The notes below the pieces were generated by a model. The model did no database searches, was not told where the DNA came from, and saw only the letters and a list, made by a program, of their open reading frames with translations. 64,000 nt of DNA, from the NCBI RefSeq assembly GCF_040712315.1, contig NC_134013.1, positions 4,499,001 to 4,563,000 of the forward strand, in the 5' to 3' direction. A program made the translations under genes and the position numbers. This document shows positions 11,986 to 24,832 of this stretch, piece by piece (position 1 is the first letter of the stretch; every line of letters starts with the position of its first letter). The DNA comes from Castanea sativa. Lineage: Eukaryota; Streptophyta; Magnoliopsida; Fagales; Fagaceae.

Positions 11986-14622
11986 ATGGCAGAAATAGCC
12001 AATGGCGTCACAGGGAAGGTCCTGGAGCAGCTTGGATCCCTTCTTTTACAAGAGATCAACTCGGCATGGGGCGTTCAAAACGATCTGATAAAGCTTGAGA
12101 GTACCGTGTCAGCCATTAAAGCCGTACTCTTAGATGCTGAGGAGAAGCAAGCAAGTGACCATAGGCTGAAACATTGGCTAGGACAGCTCAAAGTCATTCT
12201 TAATGATGCAGAGAATGTGCTGGATGAATTTCAATACCTAATTCTGCAGAAGGAAGTAAGCAAGATATGCAGCAGTAGGAGCACTTTAAAAAAAGGCGTG
12301 TTATTTCTTTTCTGGTTCTAATCCAATCTCATTCCATTTTAAAATGGCACATGAAATCAAGGATATAAGGAAGAGCGTAGATGATATTGCAGCTGATAAG
12401 GATAAATTTAATATTTCTCAACAACTTGAAGATAGGGAAACAACAATGCCCATGAGGGACAACCACTCCTTTGTTAATCCCCCTGCTGTCTTTGGTAGGG
12501 AGGATGACAAAGAAAATATCATACGTCTTTTTTTGCAAGAAGATGCAAGCAGAAATGTCATTGTAATTCCTATTGCTGGGTTTGGAGGCTTGGGGAGAAC
12601 CACACTTGCCAAGTTGATGTACAACGATGAACGGGTAGTTGGACATTTTCAATTGAGGATGTGGGTATGTGTGTCTGAGGATTTTAATGTTACAAGGCTG
12701 ATAAAAGAAATCCTTGAATTTGCAGAAGGTCATGATAGTGGTAAGACTTCAAGTGTGGATCAGTTGCAAATTCAATTAAAGAGATCATTTAAAGGAAGGT
12801 AAATTTCTACTTGTTCTAGATGATGTTTGGATTGAAGATCGTGATAAATGGGGTAAATTGAAAGAATTGTTAATTGGTGGTTTCGAAGGAAGTAAAATCT
12901 TGGTGACCACACAGAATGGCTCAGTTGCAGCTATTATGGGAACTGCTCCTACATACAATTTAGAGGTTCTATCCCCAAAGGATAGTTTTTCTTTGTTTGT
13001 CACATTGGTATTTAGGGAGGGAGAAGAAGAATGGTATTCAAACCTTTTAGAAATTGGAAAAGAAATTGTCGAAAAGTGTAAAGGGGTTCCATTGGCAGCG
13101 AGGACTTTAGCCAGCCTTCTTTATGCAAATGTCAATCAAAGCTATTGGGAATTCATGAGAGGTAATGAGATATGGCAATTAAAACAAAAGGAGGATGCCA
13201 TCTTGCCCATGTTGAGGCTTAGTTACAATCAATTGCCATTTCACTTGAAGCAATGCTTTGCATATTGTTCTCTTTTTCCAAAGGCTTATGAATTCAAAAA
13301 CACTAAATTGATTCAATTTTGGATGGCACATGGAATTCTTCAATCATGTGAAAATCGAGAGTTGGAAGATGTCAGTAACTCATATATCAAGGAGTTGTGG
13401 TCAAGATCTTTCTTTCAAGATGTCGAGGAGAAAATTTTCTCCTTTTATACCTTTAAAATGCATTATCTTGCACTCTTAGTCATGCAAGGAGAGTTTTCAG
13501 TGATGACCAAGAATTCTGTCATTGGTGAAAAAGTTTGTCATTTGTCATTTTTAGAATGTGATCAAGAAGTCCGCATACACTTAAAGAAGTTGAGTAAAAT
13601 GCGAACCATTATTTTTCAAATTCAACCACCAATGTCCTTTGTTGAAGCATGCATCTCAAGATTCAAATACCTGCGAGTGCTTGATTTATGTAATTCGACT
13701 TTTGAGGTGTTATCAAGCTCTATTGGTACTTTGAAGCATTTGAGATTTCTTGACCTTTCTTGTAATTTCCAAATTAGGAAACTTCCAAATTCCATTTGCA
13801 AGATGCACAATTTGCAAACTTTACGACTTCTTGATTGTTACAACCTTGAACGGTTGCCCGTAGGATTAAGGAACATGATCAGCCTTACGCATTTGTTGGT
13901 AACAACAAACCATACATGCTTGTTGGAGAATGGAGTAGGTTGCTTGAAATCTGTTCAGTTTTTATGTATATCCGGGTGTCCAAGGCTAAAATGCTTGTTT
14001 GAGGAGATGGAAGGGCACCTCACCAACCTTCGAACATTGATTTTTTTTGGATGTGAAAGTTGATCTGTTTGTCACTCATTCTCAAACACCTACCTGCCCT
14101 AGAGAACTTGATGATTGCTAAATGTGATGTTATTTGTTTAAGGGGAGGAGAAGACAATCAGGATCTCAAGTTGAGCCTCCGAAAATTATCAATTTCGTTC
14201 CAGAATTTGGAGGTTCTGCCCCAGTGGCTCCAATTACTTGCCAAAACTTTACAGTGCCTACTTATTTTTGATTGTTACCAATTGGAGGCCGTGCCGGAAT
14301 GGCTGCCAAGTCTGAAATCTCTGCAGAGGCCTTGGATTGTCCAATGCTCTAGGTTGTCATCGCTACCAGAGGGGATGCAAGGTCTCAATGCTTTAAAAGA
14401 ATTGAGGATTGAAGGTTGTGTGCTGAATTGATTTGGAACTGCAGGCAGGAAGATCGGCTCAAGATTGCTCATTACCACATATATATCTCAATAAATCCGA
14501 ATTTTCATCGGAAGAAGCTGATGATGAGGTTAAGGGCAAATTTGTGTTGTTATTCTTCTTTTACTATAATAATCTTGATGAAACTGATGCAGTCCAGAAT
14601 GCTTGCTATGATTATTGATTAG
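11986..14622 (+). pseudogene. CC-NBS-LRR disease-resistance pseudogene (RGA-like)
   Basis: Proteins of this family are intracellular immune receptors that bind ADP/ATP through an NB-ARC domain. From 11986 an Rx-type coiled-coil N-terminus (KAVLLDAEEKQA) reads in frame 1. The reading then moves to frame 2 near 12290-12310, to frame 3 near 12790, to frame 2 near 14058 and to another frame near 14415. Visible motifs are the P-loop GFGGLGRTTLAKL at about 12575, kinase 2 LLVLDDVW near 12810 (the final W is typical of CC types), GSKILVTTQ, GVPLAARTLASLL, CFAYCSLFP and leucine-rich repeats from about 13650. The P-loop lysine is replaced by arginine (AGA at 12596-12598). The MHD region reads KMHYLALLV, lacking the usual aspartate and probably four residues. 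The tail after 14415 resembles the usual C-terminal KIAH motif. Four frame changes within one otherwise collinear gene mean no full-length product. A sequencing error could explain some, but not all plus the motif losses. Confidence 0.88.
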
Positions 14623-14639
14623 TTTCTAAATTCAAAACC

Positions 14640-16270
14640 AAACTATTTTTTTTTCATAACCTGATTCAATGTAAATTAAAATTAAAATGAGAAATATATT
14701 TTTGGACGAAATTGATTCTCCAAAACCAAAGGGATTCTCTAAATCTTTATTTATTTATACTCTAAAGCATTGAATCCTATTTTATACGTGGAGGAATTGA
14801 CTCTTGTCTTTCAGGCAGTGAAGACTAGTCCCCGTTAGACGCGGAGGCAAATGATTCGTTCACATGCGCAACCAATCCGTGCAGCAGCCATTTTTGCATG
14901 TGCGGGAAAAGGTGCTGATTTTGATCCCAGCGGTCTTTTCTAAAAACGCTGGTTGCAATTTGGATTGGGACATGTAAGCAAATAAATATATAATTCTTTT
15001 ATGTAATTTGAATTAAGCTTGAACTTTGTGATGTAAATTAAACAAACATTTCTGTCATTGTAATTTGAATTAAGAGGTGTAAATAAGAATTAAATAAATA
15101 AACAGGGTGATGTAAAATACTTTGGTGACTACAATATTCTTGTTTATAAAGTGTGCATGCAATTGTGCCTATAGTCTTGTTTCATCAATTCATTTTTGTA
15201 AGCACCATGCCTTATAACGTGCTTAATTGATATTAAATTGTGTTAGGATTTTGATTTAGCAAATATCAGTTGACAATATAATCTTAAATCATATTGTTTA
15301 CACCTAGTCCTTTGTGAGGAGTTGAAGCTACCAAACAAACAAATGTCTTTCACGGAAGCTCTCAGTCCATACCCACTTGAGCTAATTACACTTTTTTTTT
15401 GCCCTCTAAAGTCAAATCTTGCTATGATCCCCTAACATTAAGTATCTTTCATACTTGCTCGTCCCTCCAGTAACTGTGTCTAGTTGTCCATTAAGTGCCT
15501 GATTGGCACCCCGAGTCCCCGATCACACCCTCTATGCTTGCATTTGTTTTGATTTTGTACCCTTTATGTTTGGAACTTTTTGATAAAATCTAGTGCTTAA
15601 TGAACAACTAGGCATGACACATCGATGAAAGTGAGCAAATCCAGACGATGTCTAATGTTAGGGGAGTATATGAACATTCTGAAACTTTACATGGTATAAC
15701 CAAAATCACCCCAAACTTTAGGAATATAATTTATAATTTAGTCTAAAATAAGATAAAATAAAAACACAATATGACTTCTTCACCTTAAGAAATCTCCACT
15801 CATGATATTTTTAAAAATTAACTCAATTCAACATGTAGAGATCGAGTTAGGTTATGTTAGGAGGTTGCTTAGTGTGCATTAGGGGTTGTGGTTCATGTGA
15901 AAGAAATCACTGTAGAAGGATTCCAAAAATTTTGAGACTACTGTAGTATTGTGGTAGAAAGCCAAGTGGGTGTTTGCAAAGGTTACATAGAGGATCTAGA
16001 TTTTTGTGAGTTTGGAATATTTGTAGTTACTCTTTCATATTGAACTAGTTGAAAACCCGTGCATTGCATGACTTTAATTATAAACTTATAAAATATAAAT
16101 TTTATTTGATAAACAATAACTATGTGAATTATCAATTATATAAATCTTTGTGACTTTAAATTTATTAATTAAATAGTGTGAACTTTTTGAGTTTTTATTT
16201 GCTTTAAGAAAATATTAATTAAACATTGAATTACCTAAAGTAAACACAATGTGTAATTAGTAAATTTTAC
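14640..16270. other. Intergenic DNA, no gene seen
   Basis: AT-rich sequence without a supportable coding region. I looked for exons continuing the resistance pseudogene and saw none. Confidence 0.5.
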
Positions 16271-16275
16271 TAAAT

Positions 16276-16522
16276 TGTAAGGACCAAAGATTCTGTCAGT
16301 CGAAGCTCACTTAGAATAGTGAGCTAGTAGGGTTCAACTACAGGCTATCTCAAACTAGAAACTTCCCCGACGATCTTTGATTCCCACTTGGTACACCTCA
16401 GAGTCCTTTTGACTTATCTCTTCACCTCCCTGAGCAACCCTCCTCTTCAGGCTTGTGGCTCGTGGTGTTGTTACCCCAAACTGCGACTCTTAAACTTCAT
16501 CTTTGGTCCTCGGGCACCCACA
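16276..16522. mobile_element. Short solo LTR (TGTAAGGACC family)
   Basis: It starts TGTAAGGACCAAAGATTC and ends CTCGGGCACCCACA, as does the longer solo LTR at 50923-51440. Flanks are TAAAT on the left and TAAAA on the right, a 4-of-5 target duplication. At 247 bp it is about half the length of its relative, so it is internally deleted or a short variant. Confidence 0.6.
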
Positions 16523-16529
16523 TAAAATA

Positions 16530-17216
16530 TCATAAATAATCAAAAGATCAAACGATTGTATTAAGTATTGATAATAGATAAAATAATGAATAATTTCATC
16601 AAATTCGATGTTGTATATTCCTTTAAATTTCTTTTAAATAATTTTATAAATATTGTTCAAGATAAGATATGTTCATGAATTTTACTATAAATCAAAAGAT
16701 GAAAAACTTGAAACATTAGGAAACAAATAATATTCTTCAAGTAAATTTAAACCTCATGAATATTTAAATTCAGGGTTCAATATAACATTTATAATGTGAT
16801 GAATACGTTATTTTCTACAGCTTCCAAGGCAATCAATATCAATATATTTTCTTGCAAGTTAAAAAATTTTAAAAAAAAAATCTCATAATACAGCAATAAA
16901 TTAAATTATGAAATTATTCAAAAATAGATTAAAAAAAAAAAAGTTACATTGATTATTAAAAATTCAGTCAAATATTTTATTCCATGCTTTACGACTTCAT
17001 GCTTCATCTTTGAATCTTGAAGGTCCAATGTTGTTAGCAACATATCGGAAATATCATAAGTCATAATCCAATGTTAAAAAGATTCCTAACTCAAAAAAGC
17101 TTACATAAAATTGTGAGTTCAATCTAAACCAACAAAAATCTAGTAAATAAGAAAAATAAAGAAAATGTAATAATAATTTCCATCATCTATTCAAGTACAA
17201 TGCTTTGTTTCTAATA
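16530..17216. other. AT-rich spacer between two solo LTRs
   Basis: No gene or named element recognised. Several poly-A runs. Confidence 0.4.
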
Positions 17217-17221
17217 CACGC

Positions 17222-17701
17222 TGATGGTACTGACGAAGATGGGACTGACGAAGATAAATATAGACGAAGCTGCCTTCACGGACGAACATGACTAGTATCC
17301 GCGTCATCAAAAAGAATTAATGCCATTCAATGCTGCCAATAAAGCTCCGACCGTTACAAGACCAGCTAGACGAACTGATGGAAGCGCATTAAAGTCCATA
17401 ACTCTACCAGAGACGTTATCAGGGAGTCATTAACACTCCAACGGCTATAATCCCCAAGGATATATAAAACCCTCACAACACCAATACAAGGTACAAAAAG
17501 ACAGCATCACAACCTGAATCATTTTTATTATTGATATTTCGATTATTATCTTCTTTGGTACTGACTTTATCATCGGAGGCGTTGTGGCAGGCACCACACC
17601 GGTGACCACTTGAGTAATTTCTTGCTCCCGCAGGGTCGTCAGAGTACTTCCAGGAGCCATCTGGACGAATCCCAGCAAACCGACGAGATACTGCTTCATC
17701 A
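17222..17701 (+). mobile_element. Solo LTR with perfect target duplication
   Basis: The 480-bp segment starts TGATGG, ends CTTCATCA and is flanked by CACGC at 17217-17221 and 17702-17706. It carries a TATATAAAA box near 17461 and the word GGCACCACACCGGTG at 17590-17604, shared with the full-length element at 18.2 kb and the solo LTR at 54.5 kb. Only one LTR and no internal region remain, as after recombination between two LTRs. Confidence 0.85.
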
Positions 17702-17706
17702 CACGC

Positions 17707-18161
17707 TTCTCATGCACATATCGAAATTAAACAATCTGATTATATACGTTTTGATTTAGCAACAAGTTGGTCAATTTTATAAACAATTTTTTTTCTTTTT
17801 CTAGCTCCAGTATTAACCATTGCTTACTATTCATTCTACGCAAACTCATTCAAAGGGGTAAAAAAAACAACAACAAAAAAAAGGAAAAATAAAAAACTTA
17901 CATGTAGGGGGGAGTTAGCGAAGGGACCGAATCAATGCTCTTGAGATTTGAGAAATATCATCATCACCACTGTTGTGTTGTCAACCTTCAATATTTTTGG
18001 CCATTAAAAAAAATAAAAACCCATAAATAAACATCCAATTCAAATGTCATAAATCAACAATATATAAAATAAAAAAAAAACAAAGATGATCAATTTTTGG
18101 TTTTCTAATTAACCTAAAAACCGTCCATTTCCTAACACTAATGAAACAAACACACTTCAAG
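17707..18161. other. Spacer between solo LTR and full-length retroelement
   Basis: AT-rich DNA with A-runs. No gene recognised. Confidence 0.4.
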
Positions 18162-18166
18162 ATTAG

Positions 18167-18685
18167 TGAAGGTGATAAAAATAGGAGACGGGTCTTTCCG
18201 TTGAACTCGAAGGGACGGATAATGTGTAGACGGATCGACACGTAGACAATGTCATTATGACGGTTCGAGTTTGCTGAGTATCCGTCATAATATGTATCAA
18301 TTGCAGATCCCAGGTGGTCAGTCATTCGATATGTTTAAATCGACTTTTGCTTTATCTCCACGCAAGTGTGTATTCTTGGACTTCTTGCGGCACACGTTTG
18401 AGAAGACTCCTATATGGGAAGGAACTTGAAAAGGAAGTTGTATCCTAAAAGGAAAGGCAATTCTACTCAATATAAATACCCCAGAAACCCTAGACACCAA
18501 GGTATGCACATTTGATTCAACTCTAGCACTTTAGGGTTGAAAAGAAATTCTAACTTGACCTTCGGAGGGTTTTTGGCCGGCACCACACCGGTGCTCTCTT
18601 TTAGGTCTCTTTGTTTTCTCTTTGCAGGTATTGACTCGACTCGGATAGTGCTTGCAACTCACTGGTGATTTTTTCGACATCATCA
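18167..18685 (+). repeat. 5' LTR
   Basis: Begins TGAAGGTGATAAAAATAGG and ends GACATCATCA. The TATA box is TATAAATA at 18471-18478. Downstream in the R/U5 region is GCACC-ACACC-GGTGC (18581-18595), a small hairpin with a 5-bp stem. The first T of the TG...CA termini follows ATTAG directly. Confidence 0.95.
18471..18478 (+). promoter_or_regulatory. TATA box of the 5' LTR
   Basis: TATAAATA lies 215 bp before the LTR end and is conserved in the 3' LTR at 27717-27724. It is the likely promoter of the genomic transcript. Confidence 0.75.
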
Positions 18686-18686
18686 G

Positions 18687-18705
18687 TTGGCGCTGTCTGT
18701 GGGAA
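18687..18705 (+). promoter_or_regulatory. Primer-binding site
   Basis: TTGGCGCTGTCTGTGGGAA begins 2 bases after the 5' LTR. Plant Tat-type elements commonly have a TGGCGCCGTCTGTGGG site here; this copy has a T for the expected C in GCGCC. I do not assign the primer tRNA. Confidence 0.8.
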
Positions 18706-18758
18706 AGAAAATCTTTCGATTATTTCAGCCTCGCTCTATTCCTGAGACAAAGAGTTGC

Positions 18759-21700
18759 ATGGTACTCACTCGATCGATGGCAACAAACAACAATCAAGGC
18801 GACGAACCGCCCGCCACAGCTCTAGAGAGGCAGGTCCAAACGCTTGCGGCGGCGGTTGAGCGCCTCACCAAGCAGAATCATGATTTGGAAGAACAATTGC
18901 AACAAAGGACCGCACACCCAAGTGCACCAGAGGAAGACCAGGAGGGCGCTAGTCCGGAAGGAAGGAACGCAGAAAGACCTGAGGGCAGCAACGCTCCAAC
19001 TAGACCCGAGCGACAAGAAACCAACCGACCATCTATCTCAGACACTTTGCCGACTCACATAGCCGCCGAAATGCAGGAGATGAGGGAACGCATGGATGTG
19101 ATGATGAACGCCCTTAGAGGACGGGTATCTAGCAACCTGGACGACCTAGTCCATAGAACGGATTCACCTTTCACAGCGTTGGTGAATTCATCCCCTGTTC
19201 CCCCAAAGTTTCGCATGCCCCATATGGAAAACTACGACGGATCCAAAGACCCGTTGGACCACCTAGAGTCTTTCAGAACCCTATTGCATCTTCAGGGTGT
19301 ACCGGATGAAATCATGTGCAAGGCTTTTCTCACCACCTTGAAAGGGCCTGCAAGGGATTGGTACAGTAGGCTCACGCCTAATTCCATCGGCACTTTTAAG
19401 GAACTAGGCGCACAATTCGTATCACACTTTATTGGAAGTCATCGACACAAGAGGTCTATTGCATGTATACTGGGTATTAAGCAACGAGAAGACGAGACAT
19501 TAAGGTCTTATATAGCCTGCTTTAACTAGGAATCCCTCTCGATAGACGAGGCAGATGACAAGATACTTGTGGCAGCATTCACGAACGGGCTACGAGAGGG
19601 TAAGTTCTTATTCTCTCTATGTAAGAATGACCCAAAGAATATGTCCAATGTATATTACAGGGCGACGAAGTATATGAACACGGAGGATGCCTTGCTGGCC
19701 AGAGACGATTATAAGCCAAGAAAAAGGGAAAGACAGGAAGATACGAAACCAGATAATGGACGAAAAATGGCAAGAACCAGAGACCGACGAGAAGACCAGA
19801 GATCCAAACCATCTTCGGGGAGGTTTACAAGTTTCACCCCCCTCACAGCCCCAATTGACCAGGTGTTAATGCAAATCAAAGATAAAGGAACCTTGACGTT
19901 CCCGGGCAAGTTGAAGGGAGATCCGAACAAGAGGCCAAGAGATAGATACTGCCGTTTTCATCGTGATCACGGCCACGATACGATGGACTGCTATGACCTG
20001 AAGCAACAGATCGAGGCCCTTATCAGGCAAGGAAGGTTGCAGAGGTTTATGAGGAAGGAGAGAACGGATCAACCCCAGGAGCAGAACCCTAGACGAGAAA
20101 ATGAACGTCCCAGACCACCGGTAGTAGACATACGGATGATAATAGGGGGCAGCGCTTCAATAGGGTCGTCTAAAAAGGCCAGAAAGACCTATTTACGGAT
20201 GGTACAAAGCGTCCAGTCGGCGGGCTCTTCACTAGAAGGAGAACGACGGAACGGCTCCAGCATCGAGTTTTCGGAAGAGGAGGCCCGGCGCCTTCACCAC
20301 CCCCATGACGACGCGCTCGTCGTTAGCATACAGGCTGGGGACTTCAACATCCACCGAGTCTTGGTGGACAACGGAAGCTCAACAGATATCCTTTACTACC
20401 CCGCATTCCAGCAAATGGGGATCGCCAAAGAACGCTTAATCCCGGCATGCACGCCCCTCGTTGGCTTTGGAGGTTCCCGGGTATATCCTTTAGGATCTAT
20501 CACGTTGGCGGTGACGGTAGGAGACTACCCGCAGCAAATAACCAAGGATGTTTCTTTTCTCGTGGTTGATTGCTCCTCAGCATATAATGCCATACTCGGA
20601 CGACCCACACTCAATGCATGGAAAGCCGCCACCTCTACCTACCATCTGATGATCAAGTTTCCCACCAAATCCGGAGTTGGAGAACTATGCGAAAATCAAG
20701 TGGCTGCGCGGGAATGTTACGTAGCCATGATGGAAATGGATGACCATGTGCAGGCGATGACCATTGAGGAACAGAGAACAGTAGCAGAACCCGTGGAGGA
20801 ATTAGAGGAGGTACAACTGGATGATTCGAGGCCCGACCGGACCACCAGGATCGGAACCTCAATCGACCAAACGGTTCGACATGCACTCCTCCTCAAAGAG
20901 AATCAAGACATGTTTGCATGGAGCCACGACGACATGCCGGGAATAGATCCAACAATCATAGTTCACAAATTGAACGTATCACCTTCTTTCCCTCTAGTTC
21001 GACAAAAGAAGCGTGTGTTCGCCCCCGAACGGGATCGAGCCGTGGCAGAGGAGGTGCAGAAGCTGCGAGATGCGAACTTCATAAGGGAGGTGTATTACCC
21101 TGATTGGCTGGCCAACGTGGTCATGGTCAAGAAATCAAACGGGAAGTGGAGAATGTGTGTTGACTTCACGGATCTGAACAAAGCATGCCCTAAAGATAGT
21201 TACCCACTCCCGCGCATTGACACCTTAGTAGACTCCACCGCGAGACATAAATTGTTGAGCTTCATGGACGCCTTCTCGGGGTATAATCAAATTAAATTGG
21301 ATAAAGTTGATCAAGAGAAAACATCATTTATGACAAGCCAGGGGCTTTTTTGCTAAAAGGTTATGCCGTTCGGGCTCAAGAACGCGGGAGCCACGTATCA
21401 ACGATTAATGAACAAAATGTTCGCGCACCAAATTGGCAAAAACGTCCAGGTCTACGTGGATGATATGTTAGTGAAGAGCGCAATGGTGTCCGATCATCTG
21501 AGGGACTTCCAGGAGACATTCGACACTCTTCGGACGTATAAAATGAAGCTGAATCCAAGCAAATGCGTATTCGGAGTTACTGCTGGAAAGTTCTTAGGAT
21601 TCATGGTGTCCCAGCGGGGCATTGAAGTCAACCCAGAGAAAGTGAAGGCGATTATGGAGCTGTCTCCTCCGAGGACGGTGAAGGAAGTGCAAAGCTTGAC

Positions 21701-23984
21701 AGGGAAGATAGCAGCCTTGAATAGGTTCGTATCGAGAGCAACGAACAAGTGTCTCCCTTTCTTCAGAACGCTAAGGAGATATTTCGAGTGGACGGACGAA
21801 TGCCAAAGGGCATTTGAAGAGTTGAAGGCGTATCTCTCTGCCCCGCCATTGCTTAGCCCGTCCGTGCCGGGGGAGGAATTGTTCCTGTATCTTGCCGTCT
21901 CATCAGCAGTGGTAAGTGCAGCTCTCGTCAGAGAGGAAGGGAAGATACAAAAACCAGTGTACTTCATCAGCCGGGCGCTAAGAGGCACAGAGGAGAGATA
22001 CCCGCGAATGGAGAAACTCGCTTTCGCTCTTGTAACTGCAGCTCGAAAACTCAAACCCTATTTTCAAGCACATACCATAAAAGTCCTGACAGATCAGCCG
22101 TTGCGGAGAGCAATGAACAATCCTGAAACTGCTGGACGGATGGCTTTATGGGCTATCGAGCTGAGTGAGTACGATATCCAATACCAGCCACGAGCGGCTG
22201 TGAAAGGACAAGTACTAGCAGACTTCATCGCGGAATTCACTACACCTGAGGAGCAGGGGGCAGGAGAGACGCCCACATGGAGAATTCATACAGACGGATC
22301 CTCTAATAAGCATGCGGGAGGAATCGGGGTCGTACTCCACACCCCGGAAGGAGATAAGATTGATTGCATGATCCGTCTGGAGTTCCCTACTACAAATAAC
22401 AAAGCAGAGTATGAGGCCCTGTTGGCAGGGTTGGAGCTTGCGATAGCGGCTAGGGCCAGGAAGGCGGTAGTCTACTCCGATTCTCAAATCATAGCCAGTC
22501 AAGTTAATGGGGGCTATGATTGTAGGAATGAACGAATGAGAAGGTACCTCGGAGAAGTGAAGGGTCGAATGAGTAACCTCCAATTCACGATAGCTCAGAT
22601 CCCAAGAGAAGAGAACCAAGAGGCGGACCGACTCGCAAAGGCTGCTTCGGCCGAACCTATGATCACCCCAGAACAGGTATTGTCCTTCGTCCAACATTCA
22701 TCGCTATTAGATAACGTTCGAGTGCAGGAAGTAGGCACGAAAGACGACTAGGCGGTTCCAATCGTGACGTACCTCAAGAACGGCAAGCTACCAGATAGCA
22801 AAGAAGATGCAAGGAAATTGAAGGTTAAGGCTGCCCGATTCATCCTGATTAAAGACGTACTCTACAAAAGAGGATTCTCCCGACCATACCTAAGATGCCT
22901 TGGCCGTGAGGAAGCTGACTACGTGATGAGGGAAGTTCATGAAGGAATTTGTGGAAACCACTCGGGGTCAAGGTCTCTGGTGCTCAAGCTACTACGAACG
23001 GGATATTACTGGCCGACAATGCAAAAGGATGCCCATATGTACGTCAGAGCCTGCGACAAGTGTCAACGGTTTGGCAATCTCATCAAACGGCCAACGGAGG
23101 AACTCACACCTATGACGGTTCCATGGCCGTTCGCACAATGGGGATTGGACATCATGGGTCCATTCCCGATAGCGGTAAGACAGCTGAAGTTCTTGGTGGC
23201 TGGCATTGATTATTTCACCAAATGGGTGGAGGCAGACGCTCTTGCTACTATCACGGAGAAAAACATTCGCAGCTTTGTATGGAAAAGCATTATTTGCAGG
23301 TATGGGATTCCAAGAGTGCTCGTTTCAGACAACAGGAAGCAATTCGACAATGATGCATTCCGGGACTTCTGTTCTCAGTTAGGAATCAAAAATCACTACT
23401 CTTCACCCGCCCACCCACAGGCCAACGGAAAAGTTGAAGTCACGAACCGGTCCTTGTTAAAGATTATCAAGACCCGGCTCGAGGGGGCAAAGGGTATATG
23501 GCCAGATGTTCTACCAAGTGTTCTATGGGCGTACCGGACAACAGCAAGAACGCCAACAGGAGAGACACCGTTTCGATTGGCGTATGGTACTGAGGCCCTC
23601 ATACCAGCAGAAGTGGGACTAACAAGCTACCGAGTGGAAAGCTATGACGAGAGCAAGAATAATAAAGCGTTGCGTCTAAAGCTTGATCTTGTAGACGAGG
23701 TCAGGGCAGCAGCAGCACAGAGACTGGCGCGGTACCAAGATATGATGGCAAAACACTACAACTCCAGGGTTCGGCACCAGGACTTCGAGGTGGGAGATCT
23801 GGTATTACGAAAAGTGCTTGGCGCTACGAAGGATGCATCCCTGGGAAAGCTGGGTCCTAACTGGGAAGGCCCATACAGAATCATCTCATGGCACAGGAAA
23901 GGAATGTACTACTTGGAGACATTAGACGGAAGGAAGTTGGGCCATCCCTAGAACACAAAGCACCTGAAGAAGTACTACCAGTAG
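18759..23984 (+). pseudogene. gag-pol polyprotein of the Tat-type element, four stops
   Basis: One frame runs for 1742 codons from ATG at 18759 to the natural TAG at 23982-23984, with no frameshift. Gag lies around codons 150-260. A zinc knuckle of CX2HX4HX4C type sits near codon 398. The protease has DNGSSTD near codon 537. The reverse transcriptase has YVDD near codon 899 and is followed by an RNase H. A second RNase H (HTDGSS) begins near codon 1177. The integrase has an HHCC finger and a DD35E triad at about codons 1464, 1524 and 1560. In-frame stops are TAG 19527-19529 (codon 257), TAA 21354-21356 (codon 866, inside reverse transcriptase), TAG 22749-22751 (codon 1331) and TAG 23949-23951 (codon 1731). 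The last two sit where a tryptophan is expected, so they look like TGG to TAG transitions; the second needs a transversion. The integrase reads SDNRK after its second aspartate, where glycine is usual in place of R. Confidence 0.93.
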
Positions 23985-24152
23985 TGCAGCAGTCATAAGA
24001 CGATACCTTCTGCCTTATTTTCAGTTTAATTTTAGACAGTCATAGCTTTTACTTTTTAGAACTCAAGTTTTCTTTTCCATTGACAATTTGGTTTGTTGAA
24101 CTTATGAGAGGAATTTTTATTTAGAAAATACGAAATGCATGCTGTTGGAAAT

Positions 24153-24540
24153 CCTACAAGTCCACAAAATGGACGGATCATTCAAAGGATGAAAAACCTA
24201 CAAGTCCACAAAGTGGACGGATCATCCAAAGGATGAAAAACTACAAGTCCACAAAGTGGACAGATCATCCAAAGGATGAAAAACCTACAAGTCCACAAAG
24301 TGGACGGATCATCCAAAGGATGAAAAACCTACGAGTCCACAAAGTGGACAAATCATTCAAAGGATGAAAAACCTACGAGTCCACAAAGTAGACGGATCAT
24401 CCAAGGGATGAAATTCTACGAGTCCACAAAGTGGATGGATCATCCAAAGGATGAAACTCTGCCAGTCCACAAAGTGGACGGATCATCCAACGGATGAAAA
24501 TTCTACTAGTCCACAAAGTGGACGGTTTATAAGTTGGATA
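24153..24540 (+). repeat. 44-bp tandem array in the retroelement, about 9 copies
   Basis: Units start CTACAAGTCCACAAAGTGGA and continue CGGATCATCCAAAGGATGAA. Starts fall at about 24153, 24197, 24240, 24284, 24328, 24372, 24416, 24459 and 24503. Each unit holds two short inverted pairs, TCCAC-AAA-GTGGA and ATCC-AAA-GGAT, so a transcript could form a chain of small hairpins. The array lies between pol and the 3' end of the antisense gene. Confidence 0.9.
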
Positions 24541-24832
24541 GAGACGGAAACTGACGTCCAAAGCACACAGAGTGGACGGGTTTCAAAAATCATCTGAAAA
24601 GTCCAGTCTAAATGAAGGACGGACACCTAAAGTTCTTCGTAGAAGACAGGTTATTTAGATAAGACAAACATGCACGTAATATGCGACGGATAAAAAGCAT
24701 CCAGACGGCAATAAAAGATTTGATAAGTGAGACTATGTGATTATAAATGATGGTTCAACAAAGTTCACTTACAACGGTAAGAATTTAAAAAAAAAAAAAA
24801 AACTATTCATTCTTCGGAGAGTTCTCAATTGT

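Noticed and set aside
21494..22697. Reverse-strand frames of 160-186 codons within pol
   Set aside because: They are antisense shadows of reverse transcriptase and RNase H with no domain of their own.
24153..24540. CRISPR array
   Set aside because: Units are contiguous 44-bp repeats with no unique spacers, inside a plant retrotransposon.
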